Position numbers and translations under genes: made by a program. This document shows positions 8,949 through 16,836 of a stretch of 64,000 bases of DNA, piece by piece (the first letter of the stretch is position 1; each line of letters begins with the position of its first letter). The DNA is taken from the NCBI GenBank assembly GCA_039180675.1, contig JBCDDC010000012.1, positions 62,001-126,000 on the forward strand. Reading direction: 5' to 3'. The DNA is from Thermohalobaculum sp039180675. Lineage in GTDB: Bacteria > Pseudomonadota > Alphaproteobacteria > Rhodobacterales > Rhodobacteraceae. The notes under the pieces are model-generated. The model made no database searches. It was given only the letters and a program-made list of their open reading frames with translations, and was not told where the DNA came from.

Positions 8949-10886
8949 ATGGGCGATGTCCTGCTTTTGATGTTCATCTTCCTCGCCGCCGGCGTGATCG
9001 CCGTGCCGATCGCGACTCGTCTGGGTCTCGGTTCGGTCCTCGGCTACCTGTTGGCGGGGATCGCAATTGCCCCGCTGCTCGACGCTTTCGATGTCGATGT
9101 GGTCAGTGTCCAGCACTTTGCCGAGTTCGGCGTTGTGATGATGCTGTTTCTAATTGGGCTGGAGCTTGAGCCGCATCGCCTGTGGCAGATGCGGGCAAGG
9201 CTCATCGGTCTCGGGGGCTTGCAGGTTACGCTCACCGCCGCGCTTGTGACTTGGATCGCCATGCTTTTTGGTCAGCCTTGGACGGTCGCGCTGGCCATTG
9301 GTCTGGTTTTCTCGCTCTCCTCGACCGCGATCGTCCTGCAGACCCTGAATGAAAAGGGGCTTCTGCGCAGTGATGGGGGGCAGGGCAGCTTCTCGGTCCT
9401 GCTGTTCCAGGACATTGCTGTGATCCCAATGCTGGCCTTTCTGCCGCTTCTTGCGATGCCCGAGATCGCGGAGCTGGCGACCCATGGCGCTGGTCACGAC
9501 GAGACCCACGGGGAGGACATGAGCCTTGTCGATGGGCTCGCGGGCTGGCAGCGCGCCCTGGTGACGCTGGGTGCGATCCTGGCGCTGATCCTGGGGGGAA
9601 GCCTTGCGACCCGGCCGCTGTTCCGGTTCATCGCGATGGCCCGGCTGCGCGAGATCTTCGTGGGCGCAGCCCTGCTCTGGGTGATCGCCATCGCGCTGTT
9701 GATGACGCTTGTGGGCCTGTCACCTGCGCTTGGCACTTTCATCGCCGGGGTCGTGCTCGCGAACAGCGAGTATCGTCATGAGCTTGAAAGCGATATCGAG
9801 CCGTTCAAGGGGCTTCTGCTGGGCCTTTTCTTCATCACGGTCGGTGCGTCGATCGACTTCGGGCTTTTGGCGGCGGATCTCAGCCCGATCCTAGGGATGA
9901 CGGCTGGCCTGATCCTGTTGAAGGCTGTGGTGCTGCTGGTGCTCTCGTTCATGTTCAGGATCACGGGAAGCGATCGCTGGCTCTTTTCGCTCGGCCTGGC
10001 GCAGGCCGGTGAGTTCGGCTTCGTCCTGCTTTCCTTCACCGTCAGCCACTCTGTCATTCCGATCGATCTGGCGGATCGCCTGCTCATGGTTGTCGCCCTG
10101 TCCATGTTGCTTACCCCCGGGCTCTTCATCCTCTACGACCGGGTCATCGCGCCGCGCCTCAATAGGGGGGAGGATGCGGAGGCCGATGAGGTAATCCCTC
10201 GCGGGTCGGTTATCATCGCAGGCCACGGCCGTTTCGGCGGGATCGTGAACCGGATGCTGAGGGGGCTCGGCTACGAGACGACGGTGCTGGATTACTCTTC
10301 CGCCCATCTTGAGATGCTGCGCACCTTTGGCATCCCGGTCTTCTTCGGCGATGCGACGCGGCCGGATCTGCTCCACGCGGCGGGGATCGAGCGTGCGTCG
10401 ATGCTGATAATCGCGATCGATGATCGCGAGCAGATCAGCCGCCTTACCCGTTATGCGGTCACGAATTTCCCCAACCTGCATGTGGTCGCCCGCGCGGTCG
10501 ACCGGCGGCATGTCTACGAGCTCTATGCGATTGGCTGCCGGGACATTGTTAGGGAGACGTTCGACAGCGGGGTGCGTGCGGGTCGGTCGGCGCTTGAGGC
10601 CCTCGGCGTTCATCCATTCGAGGCCGAGCGCAGGGCGCGCCAATTCGTGGATCTTGACCGGAAGGCGCTCGCGGAGCTGGCGAGCGTGTACGATGCCGAT
10701 GTGCCCATTCATCAGAATACGGCCTATGTCGAAATGGCCCGCGAGATGATGGAAAGGGATCAGGCCCTGTTGGCTGGGGAGGACCCCGCGTATAGCAGCG
10801 GTGTCCACCGGTCGTGGCTGCCTCCAACGGCCGAAGATGTTGATGCGGAGACAGCGAAAGGTAAGTCCGCGTCAGTCAAAGAATAG
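8949..10886 (+). CDS. kefC: KefC-type glutathione-gated potassium/proton antiporter (CPA2)
   Basis: 645-residue inner-membrane protein: 12-13 membrane segments over about 1-390, then a cytoplasmic RCK/TrkA-N Rossmann domain starting near 418 (GSVIIAGHGRFGG, with DYSSAHLEMLRTFG). The acidic loop HELESDIEPFKG (about 277-288) is the KefC regulatory loop touched by the RCK domain. Electrophile or glutathione-adduct binding opens potassium efflux and acidifies the cytoplasm for protection. It is co-transcribed with the KefF-like gene. KefB is hard to separate by motif; the KefC call follows the loop sequence and KefF pairing. Confidence 0.86.
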   Translation: MGDVLLLMFIFLAAGVIAVPIATRLGLGSVLGYLLAGIAIAPLLDAFDVDVVSVQHFAEFGVVMMLFLIGLELEPHRLWQMRARLIGLGGLQVTLTAALVTWIAMLFGQPWTVALAIGLVFSLSSTAIVLQTLNEKGLLRSDGGQGSFSVLLFQDIAVIPMLAFLPLLAMPEIAELATHGAGHDETHGEDMSLVDGLAGWQRALVTLGAILALILGGSLATRPLFRFIAMARLREIFVGAALLWVIAIALLMTLVGLSPALGTFIAGVVLANSEYRHELESDIEPFKGLLLGLFFITVGASIDFGLLAADLSPILGMTAGLILLKAVVLLVLSFMFRITGSDRWLFSLGLAQAGEFGFVLLSFTVSHSVIPIDLADRLLMVVALSMLLTPGLFILYDRVIAPRLNRGEDAEADEVIPRGSVIIAGHGRFGGIVNRMLRGLGYETTVLDYSSAHLEMLRTFGIPVFFGDATRPDLLHAAGIERASMLIIAIDDREQISRLTRYAVTNFPNLHVVARAVDRRHVYELYAIGCRDIVRETFDSGVRAGRSALEALGVHPFEAERRARQFVDLDRKALAELASVYDADVPIHQNTAYVEMAREMMERDQALLAGEDPAYSSGVHRSWLPPTAEDVDAETAKGKSASVKE

Positions 10887-10887
10887 A

Positions 10888-10904
10888 AGGCGCAAAGAGC
10901 GCCT
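10888..10904. terminator. Convergent terminator hairpin
   Basis: AGGCGC / GCGCCT, 5-nt loop AAAGA, followed by TCCGGTTTTCG; sits between the ends of the kefC gene and the leftward lipoprotein gene. Confidence 0.6.
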
Positions 10905-10945
10905 CCGGTTTTCGCTACCTCGCCGATTAAGGGGTTGCCCGCCGC

Positions 10946-11596
10946 TTACTGCAGCGGGGTGCCGTTTCCTGATTGGCTGAGCTGGGTCGCCGAACCCGAT
11001 GGCTCGAGATCCGGGTTTTGCCAGATATCCAAGCCGCCACCACCTGTGCCGCTGCCGGACGCGCCGGCGCCGTAGATCGAGCCTGAACCGGAACCGGAGG
11101 GCCTCCTGACCGATGATTCGTCGATCTGCACGATGCGTGTGTATTCGGCACCGAACTGGATCAGCACCGGGCTGCCGTCGGGGATCGCTATGCCCTCCTC
11201 GGAGTTCTGGACGATCGTGACGGTGCGCCCGTCTTCCATCTCGACGAGATATTCGACACCTTCGTTGCTACGAAGCTCCCGCTCGGCGAGATAGCCGATC
11301 CCGGCGCCAAGCAGCACGCCCGCGACGGTTGCCAGCGTATTCCCCGCGCCGCTGCCAACCGTGTTGCCGATCACGCCACCGGCCGCGCTGCCCGCGGCGG
11401 CGCCGATGGGCGTGTTCTCGGACTGCACCTCGACATTGCGCGACGAGATCACCCGGCCCTGCGTGGTCTCGATAATCTGGCCGACATCCCTGCGGGAATA
11501 CGTGTTGTCGTCAGACGTTGTGCAGGCGCTCACCGCCACGCCTGCGACCAAGATGAGGGCAACCGTTTTCTTGCCCAGGAGTCTCGTAGAAGCCAT
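10946..11596 (-). CDS. Glycine-zipper outer-membrane-type lipoprotein
   Basis: 216 residues from ATG 11596 (GGTGAG upstream); a GTG at 11605 would add three residues. Lipobox AVSAC after a hydrophobic leader, so a lipoprotein. A glycine zipper of the 2TM/SlyB-PcP kind runs about 65-105 (alternating G/A: GAAAGSAAGGVIGN, then GSGAGN, GVLLGAGIGY). The following VEYLVEMEDGRTVTIVQ segment is the SlyB-like beta portion, and the tail is Gly/Ser-rich. Divergent, 143 nt from the surface-antigen/kinase operon; shared envelope stress control is possible but not shown. Confidence 0.85.
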   Translation of the reverse strand: MASTRLLGKKTVALILVAGVAVSACTTSDDNTYSRRDVGQIIETTQGRVISSRNVEVQSENTPIGAAAGSAAGGVIGNTVGSGAGNTLATVAGVLLGAGIGYLAERELRSNEGVEYLVEMEDGRTVTIVQNSEEGIAIPDGSPVLIQFGAEYTRIVQIDESSVRRPSGSGSGSIYGAGASGSGTGGGGLDIWQNPDLEPSGSATQLSQSGNGTPLQ

Positions 11597-11739
11597 ATCG
11601 CTCACCGCCGATCATATTTGGGGCCTTTGACATCCCGCGCCAAAGAGGCCGCTTTCCACTGCACATCCCCCGTGTTTACTATACGTGCAAGCTTGACGAG
11701 AATCCAGTTAGCTCGGCACAGGCCGGATGCGAGGGAAAA

Positions 11740-12294
11740 ATGATCCAGAAGAAGGGCTTGGCTGTCACCACCGGGTTTCTTCTCATGGTCCTTTTTGAAC
11801 CCGTCGAGCATGCCGATGCGCGAGTCGAGGATCGCGATATCCGGAACCTGCATAGCTTTGCCCAGAACAGGCTCGAGACTGCCCGGACGGGCACGACCAG
11901 CACCTGGAGCAATCCTGCGACCGGCGCCAGTGGGACCTTCGTCATAACCGCAACCGACGACCGCACCGGGTCACAACCCTGCCGGGCCTATCGCTGGACG
12001 ATCGAGTCGGTGGATGGGGAGATCATCGACGGCCGCGGGCAGGGATGCAGGCAGGGTGTCGCGGATTGGCGGCTCGATGAGTCGCGGACAACACGACAGG
12101 CGCGCCGGCCCGATCCGGAGCCAAGGCGGCCGGTTGCACGCGCTGAGCCCAAGCCGGAGCCAGCGGAAAAGGAGGAGCCTGCAGAGGAGACCGCGGCCGT
12201 GGAAAAGAGCCCGGCTGATGCGCTGGCCAAGATCACGTTTCAGGTTCCGCCGCGCACGGTTTTCAATGACGCCACCGGTATCGTTGCAGAGTAG
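11740..12294 (+). CDS. Secreted RT0821/Lpp0805-like surface-antigen domain protein
   Basis: 184 residues: signal peptide (about 1-27, ending EHADA), a compact domain of about 85 residues with the family pattern TTSTWSNPATGASGTF, then PCRAYRWTIESVDG with paired cysteines (C79 and C98 region), and a Pro/Glu-rich charged tail from about 120. This domain occurs in 17-kDa-type surface antigens and in glycine-zipper proteins, which fits the lipoprotein next door. It ends 6 nt before the kinase, so it is probably the first gene of the kinase/FHA/VWA operon. The ATG is preceded by GAGGGAAAA. Confidence 0.7.
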   Translation: MIQKKGLAVTTGFLLMVLFEPVEHADARVEDRDIRNLHSFAQNRLETARTGTTSTWSNPATGASGTFVITATDDRTGSQPCRAYRWTIESVDGEIIDGRGQGCRQGVADWRLDESRTTRQARRPDPEPRRPVARAEPKPEPAEKEEPAEETAAVEKSPADALAKITFQVPPRTVFNDATGIVAE

Positions 12295-12300
12295 GTGCGG

Positions 12301-14310
12301 ATGAGCGCCTCAGACATCCATCAGACGCCCGCGACCCTTGCTTTGCCGCAGGAGATCAGTCTCGCGGGGCGGCGGGTCGAGCTTTTCGAGCGTGTCGCGG
12401 AGAGCCAAACAAGCACCGTGTTCAAGGGACGCGAGGTTTCCGGTGATGCCCCGGTTGCGGTGAAGATTTTCGCTGAAGCGGAGGTGGCCGAGCGGGAGGG
12501 CGATCTCCTGAAGGTCCTGGCCGGTCAGCCGGTGGCCCAACTCCTCAGCGCCGGTTCGTTCAACGGCGATCGCGTGTTGCTTACAGCTTGGGTGGAGGGG
12601 GAGCGGCTCTCTCAGTCGATGCCCGCGGTCTCAGCCGAGAAGCGGCGAGAAGCGATGCTGGCACTCGCGCGGTCTCTCGATGCGCTGCATGGCGCGGGTG
12701 TTCTTCACCGGGATCTGAAGCCGGAACACGTGCTGATCACCGAGGACGGTGAGGCCATCCTCACGGATTTTTCGGCGGCGAGGCATCTCGATGCGGCTCC
12801 GGGAGTTGGTGCGGACGATCTGACCCCTGAGACTGCGGCGCCGGAGCAGCTTGCGGGAGAGGCCGAGGGGGTCGGGACCGATATCTACGGCTTCGGTGTG
12901 GTCCTGTTTTGGGTGGTCACTGGACAACTGCCGAAAGATGCCGCTCAAGTGACAGATGATCCCGCGGTTACCTTCGCCCGGGAGTGCATGGCTCCCAACC
13001 CCGCTGACCGTCCGCAAAGTGCGCGGGCGTTGATTGAACGTCTTGACGGCCTCGACTTCGCGGGCCAGGCGGTTCAAGCGGCGGACCCCTTCCCCGAGAC
13101 GGTCAGGATCCGCACTAGACAGCCGGGCGTGCGCCCGGAGCCGCCGGCAGTTGCGGCCCTGCCACCGAGGGCGCGCCGCAAGCCGCCCTATGGCCGGATC
13201 GCGGTCTTCCTCCTCTTCGCCGGCGGGCTGGCCGCACTATCCTACATGTTCGTCTGGCCGTTCTACGAGCGGTACTACAAGATCGATTGGGTGATCGATC
13301 CGACCGGAGGCGGGGATGCGATCACGCTTGCCGAGGTGCTCGACCGGGGAGGGAGAAACCTCAGGATCCGTCTCACGTCGGGCAATCATGTGTTCGCCGA
13401 GATCGCGGATCGCACGGTCGAGATTGCCCCGATTGAGGGTTTGGACGAGCCGCCGGTGATCGTCGCCTCGGGTGAGAGCTGCCTTGAGCTTATCAACAGC
13501 GTGGTGCGCATTGAAAACCTCATGATCGATGGCTCTGGCGGTGGCGAGGGCCGTGACTGTCTGATTGCCAACGGAGGCGCGCTCACGCTGGCCGGTGTCC
13601 GGATCGATGATCCGACCGGAGCCGGGTTCGTCGCGACCGGCGGTGCCCGTGTTGCGGCGGAGGATCTGCAGGTCTCAGGGTCGCAGGCCGCGGGCGTGCT
13701 GCTCCAGGGCGGTGTAGTGCTTGAGGCGGCGTCGCTTTCCATTGAGCAGCCCAGGAATTCGGGTCTGATGCTCCGGGGCGGTGCAGAGGCCAGCATCGAG
13801 GGGTTGGAGATCAAGCAAGCCGGGGCGGCCGGGATCGCGATCGGCGGAGGTGCCGTGGCGCGTATCCAGGGCGCTCAGGTCGAGGCGACGGTCGGGTCGG
13901 GTATCGATATCGCCGAGGGTGCTGTCCTCACGCTGAACGAAGCGCGCCTCTCCGGTTCGGCCGGTGCCGGAATTGCGATCTACGATGGCGGATCAGGTGC
14001 GTTAAGCTCCGTTGAGATCAGCAGCGCCGCCTTGACCGGGCTCTTCGTGGAGGACGCGACTGCCTTGCAACTGACCGATGTGAGCATTGCCGGAAATGCG
14101 GAGCATGGCGCCTTGCTCCTGTCGCTCGATGCCGGGCGGCTGGACGGCGTGAGTATCACCGGCAACAAGGGGGCGGGGCTGGTCATCTTCCCGGATGTGA
14201 CCGCAGAGATCGGCGAGACTGATGTCACGGGCAATGAGGGCGGCGACGTGATCGATGGGCGACCCCCGCCCGCGCCGGATGAACCAGCCGAAGAAGAGAA
14301 AGAGGAGTGA
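12301..14310 (+). CDS. Atypical membrane Ser/Thr kinase with beta-helix ectodomain
   Basis: 669 residues from ATG 12301 (GTG 12295 possible). Kinase domain about 20-265: ATP lysine K55 (VAVKIF), HRDLKPEH with D138, DFSAA with D156, APEQ, then DIYGFGVVLFWVVTG. Departures: the glycine loop reads VAESQTSTVFKG without glycines, the Mg-binding Asn after HRDLKPE is His143, and DFG is DFS. One membrane segment at about 298-318, then about 330 residues of short repeats rich in G, I and V (GGALTLAGV, GGARVAAEDL, GGVVLEAASL) typical of a right-handed beta-helix, periplasmic by topology. Acidic tail. Presumed partner of the two FHA proteins; low or altered kinase activity is possible. Confidence 0.85.
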   Translation: MSASDIHQTPATLALPQEISLAGRRVELFERVAESQTSTVFKGREVSGDAPVAVKIFAEAEVAEREGDLLKVLAGQPVAQLLSAGSFNGDRVLLTAWVEGERLSQSMPAVSAEKRREAMLALARSLDALHGAGVLHRDLKPEHVLITEDGEAILTDFSAARHLDAAPGVGADDLTPETAAPEQLAGEAEGVGTDIYGFGVVLFWVVTGQLPKDAAQVTDDPAVTFARECMAPNPADRPQSARALIERLDGLDFAGQAVQAADPFPETVRIRTRQPGVRPEPPAVAALPPRARRKPPYGRIAVFLLFAGGLAALSYMFVWPFYERYYKIDWVIDPTGGGDAITLAEVLDRGGRNLRIRLTSGNHVFAEIADRTVEIAPIEGLDEPPVIVASGESCLELINSVVRIENLMIDGSGGGEGRDCLIANGGALTLAGVRIDDPTGAGFVATGGARVAAEDLQVSGSQAAGVLLQGGVVLEAASLSIEQPRNSGLMLRGGAEASIEGLEIKQAGAAGIAIGGGAVARIQGAQVEATVGSGIDIAEGAVLTLNEARLSGSAGAGIAIYDGGSGALSSVEISSAALTGLFVEDATALQLTDVSIAGNAEHGALLLSLDAGRLDGVSITGNKGAGLVIFPDVTAEIGETDVTGNEGGDVIDGRPPPAPDEPAEEEKEE

Positions 14311-14687
14311 TGCGTAGAATCATTCTGATCGGTCGAAGCTCCCACGCCGACATCTGTTTTGCGGATGGCGGAGTGGACGCGCATCATTGCGAACTGGTGA
14401 TCACCTCGACGGAACGGCTCTATCTCACAGACCGGGGCTCCGAGGGCGGAACGTTCATCCGCCGCGACGAGGACTGGAAACCGGTGCGGCAGACCTTTGT
14501 GGAGGACGAGGACGAATTGCGCATCGGCACCGTCCGGTGCACCGGTGCCGATCTGCGCGCGCGAGCCTCGAACGCGGTGAACCCGGCTGATGGCGGCGGG
14601 GAGGGTGGCCGTCGCGGGCCGCAACAGATGCGCGGCGCGGTGGAACGCGATCCTTCGACCGGTGAGATTGTGCGGCAGAAGTTCTGA
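14310..14687 (+). CDS. FHA domain protein (first)
   Basis: 125 residues, almost only an FHA fold: IILIGRSSHADICFADGG, DAHHCELVI, DRGSEGGTFI and EDELRIGTVRC. The phosphothreonine-pocket GR..S is kept, while the usual S-x-x-H reads D-A-H-H and N-G reads G-G, so binding could be altered. The C-terminal 35 residues are Gly/Arg-rich and probably flexible. ATG at 14310 overlaps the kinase TGA by one base; GTG 14307 is an alternative. Expected to dock phosphorylated (or mimic) threonines in kinase or channel partners in the cytoplasm. Confidence 0.82.
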   Translation: MRRIILIGRSSHADICFADGGVDAHHCELVITSTERLYLTDRGSEGGTFIRRDEDWKPVRQTFVEDEDELRIGTVRCTGADLRARASNAVNPADGGGEGGRRGPQQMRGAVERDPSTGEIVRQKF

Positions 14688-14688
14688 G

Positions 14689-15501
14689 ATGGCGACAACC
14701 GTAAATGACTCGTCCGTGCCTGCGCCTACCCCTCGCGGTGGCGGCAACTGGATCTATCTGGGCGTGGTTGGCTTCAGCCTGGCGCTCGCCGTCGGGCTCA
14801 TCGTGCTGGTCGATCTCACGCAGGGCGAGACGGTCAAGGCGCTGCTGATCGACCGGGAACGCTCCACCTGGCCGCTCACTGTCCAAAACGTCATGTGGCT
14901 TCTCTTCGCCTTCGGCTGTGCGGAACTTGTCGTGCGCCTGATCGAGGCCCGCTCGGAGATGTCGGAGCTGCATTCCGGTTACCTGCCTGAGGATGACCGC
15001 ACCATCCTCCAAGGCCCCGAATTGCGGCTCGCCTACAGCCGTCTCAAGGAGGCGATGGACGCGGATGAGCGTCTGCAACAGCGCTTTCTGCCCCGGCTGA
15101 TCATGCGGGTCATCGCCCAGTTCCAGACGACCAAATCGGTGGAGCAGTCGACGGCGATCATGAACGCGAGCCTCGAGCTCTACATCCACGAGGTCGATAT
15201 CCGTTACAACATGATCCGCTATGTCGTCTGGGCGATCCCGGCGCTCGGCTTCATCGGCACGGTCATCGGTATCTCCCTGGCGCTGAACTTCGCGAGCAAT
15301 GTGGACCTGCAGGACCCATCGCTCTTGGTCGAACTGACCAAGCGGCTCGGCGTTGCCTTCAACACGACCCTGCTCGCGTTGGCAATGTCGATCCTGCTGG
15401 TTCTGGGTCAGCACAAGATCCAAGCCTTCGAAGAGCGCAGCCTGAACCGGGCTGGGCAATACTGTCTCGATAACCTAATCAACCGCCTCTACGTGAGTTG
15501 A
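14689..15501 (+). CDS. MotA/TolQ/ExbB-family ion channel
   Basis: 270 residues, starting 1 nt after the FHA stop. Membrane segments at about 21-43 and 62-86, a cytoplasmic domain of about 90 residues, then segments near 176-204 and 225-245. P184-ALGFIGTVIG holds the family motif with T191 in the ion path, followed by RLGVAFNTTLLALAMSILL. This is the layout of the A subunit of proton- or sodium-driven stators, whose partner has one N-terminal helix with an Asp. No MotB, ExbD or TolR is adjacent; the VWA proteins on either side of the second FHA gene have such helices. Confidence 0.88.
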   Translation: MATTVNDSSVPAPTPRGGGNWIYLGVVGFSLALAVGLIVLVDLTQGETVKALLIDRERSTWPLTVQNVMWLLFAFGCAELVVRLIEARSEMSELHSGYLPEDDRTILQGPELRLAYSRLKEAMDADERLQQRFLPRLIMRVIAQFQTTKSVEQSTAIMNASLELYIHEVDIRYNMIRYVVWAIPALGFIGTVIGISLALNFASNVDLQDPSLLVELTKRLGVAFNTTLLALAMSILLVLGQHKIQAFEERSLNRAGQYCLDNLINRLYVS

Positions 15502-15504
15502 TCG

Positions 15505-16479
15505 ATGAGAGCGGCGCGCAGAGGTCTGGCAGATACCCTGAGCGTCTCGGCGCTGGATCTCTTCGCCTCGGCGCTTGGTGTCTTCGTCGTGATGTTCATC
15601 ATCCTGATGCCGTTCTATCTCAAACGCCCCTCGGTCGAGGAAGGGCTGCTCGGGGCAGAGGCCCGACTGGCCGAGGCGACCGATGCGATGGCGGAAAGCC
15701 AGAAGGGTGCTGCTTCGGCGCGGCGGCGGCTGTCGTCGGCGGAAGACGCGCTTGGCGGCATGGCAAATGAGCTCGAGACCAAGACGGCAGAGCTGGATGA
15801 GATGAACAAAGCGCTGAAACAGGCGCAAGCGGCCCTTGCCAACCAGCCGAAACCGCAGATCGATACCGGGACCTCGCGGGGCAGGGGCGGTGGCAATATC
15901 GCGATTGAGCGGCTCGATCTGGTCATCGTCATGGACATTACCGGCAGCATGCGCAATGAGCTCAGGGATGTGCAGGCTAACCTTGCAAGCCTAGCGCGGA
16001 TCCTGAACGAGCTGTCGCCCGACTTGCGGCTCGGTTTCGTCGCCTATCGCGACACGGACTCGCCACCGGTTCTGCGCAGCTTTCCGATGACCCGGATGAG
16101 CGGGGGCAACCTGCAACAGATGCTGCGCTTCACCCGCAGTCTCAGTGCAAAAGGCGGTGGCGATGTGCCCGAGCCGGTGGACCGCGCCCTGCAGGCCGCG
16201 ATTGACATGTCGTGGCGGCGGGATGCGAGCGGGCGGATCATCGTGATCGGCGATGCACCTGCGCACGTGCCACGGCAAATCACCTCCTACAACGCGGCGC
16301 GGCGCTTCGCGGACAGCTCGCCTGGCGGGAAGTATGACCGGCGTGTCTCGACCATCCTGACCGGCGATGCAGGCGGCGCGACCGCGTATTTCGAGCAGCT
16401 TGCGGCCTCGGGCAATGGCGAAGTGTCGTCGCATCGCGGCGCGATGATCGAAAGCGTGATGCTGGCAATTCTGGAGTGA
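15505..16479 (+). CDS. Membrane-anchored VWA protein with coiled coil (first)
   Basis: 324 residues. One N-terminal membrane helix (about 17-35, SALDLFASALGVFVVMFIIL) with Asp18 at its cytoplasmic end, as in ExbD/TolR/MotB; a coiled coil of about 65 residues (heptad-like EARLAEATDAM..SSAEDALGGM..ELDEMNKALKQAQ); a Gly/Arg linker; and a von Willebrand A domain from about 138 with MIDAS D144-I-T-G-S148 (VIVMDITGSM), later GGGDVPEPVDRAL and VIGDAP. Topology puts the VWA domain in the periplasm. Presumed B subunit of the channel encoded 3 nt upstream. Confidence 0.85.
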   Translation: MRAARRGLADTLSVSALDLFASALGVFVVMFIILMPFYLKRPSVEEGLLGAEARLAEATDAMAESQKGAASARRRLSSAEDALGGMANELETKTAELDEMNKALKQAQAALANQPKPQIDTGTSRGRGGGNIAIERLDLVIVMDITGSMRNELRDVQANLASLARILNELSPDLRLGFVAYRDTDSPPVLRSFPMTRMSGGNLQQMLRFTRSLSAKGGGDVPEPVDRALQAAIDMSWRRDASGRIIVIGDAPAHVPRQITSYNAARRFADSSPGGKYDRRVSTILTGDAGGATAYFEQLAASGNGEVSSHRGAMIESVMLAILE

Positions 16480-16483
16480 TCGG

Positions 16484-16831
16484 ATGGCGAGTTTCCTCGA
16501 AGGCGGATGGATCCTGAGCGGGCGCGACACGGCGGGTGCCGAGATCAAGATTCGCCTCACCGACCGTGAACTTGTCGAGGCGGAACTGGGCGTGACGATC
16601 GGGCGGCATCCGGAGCTTTGCGACCATGTGCTGGATGAGCCGAGCATCTCCCGCCGCCATTTCCGGGTCTGCCTGCGGGCCGGCGGCGTCACCGTCGAGG
16701 ATCTTAATTCCCTCAACGGGACACTTATCGACGGCGCCGATATCCCGGCCTTCGTCGTCTGCCCGGTCCAGTCCGGTCAGCGCCTCGGTGTTGGTCGGGT
16801 CGAGTTCGAACTGACACGGGTTTCGGAGTAG
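16484..16831 (+). CDS. FHA domain protein (second)
   Basis: 115 residues with a complete canonical FHA signature: TIGRHPELCDHVLDEP, SISRRHFRV, and DLNSLNGTLIDG, so the phosphothreonine pocket (R, S, R, H, N) is intact, unlike the first FHA protein. No other domain and no membrane segment. Lies 4 nt after the first VWA gene and 5 nt before the second. Probably reads the kinase output and links it to the channel complex. Confidence 0.88.
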   Translation: MASFLEGGWILSGRDTAGAEIKIRLTDRELVEAELGVTIGRHPELCDHVLDEPSISRRHFRVCLRAGGVTVEDLNSLNGTLIDGADIPAFVVCPVQSGQRLGVGRVEFELTRVSE

Positions 16832-16836
16832 CGGCG

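Noticed and set aside
11625..11690. TTGACA (11627-11632) as -35 of the kinase operon promoter
   Set aside because: No acceptable -10 at 16-18 nt; a TACTATACG further on has no good -35, so the promoter was left unassigned.
14590..14688. 33-residue N-terminal extension of the MotA/ExbB protein
   Set aside because: It would lie inside the FHA gene; ATG 14689 follows the FHA stop directly and gives the normal N-terminus.
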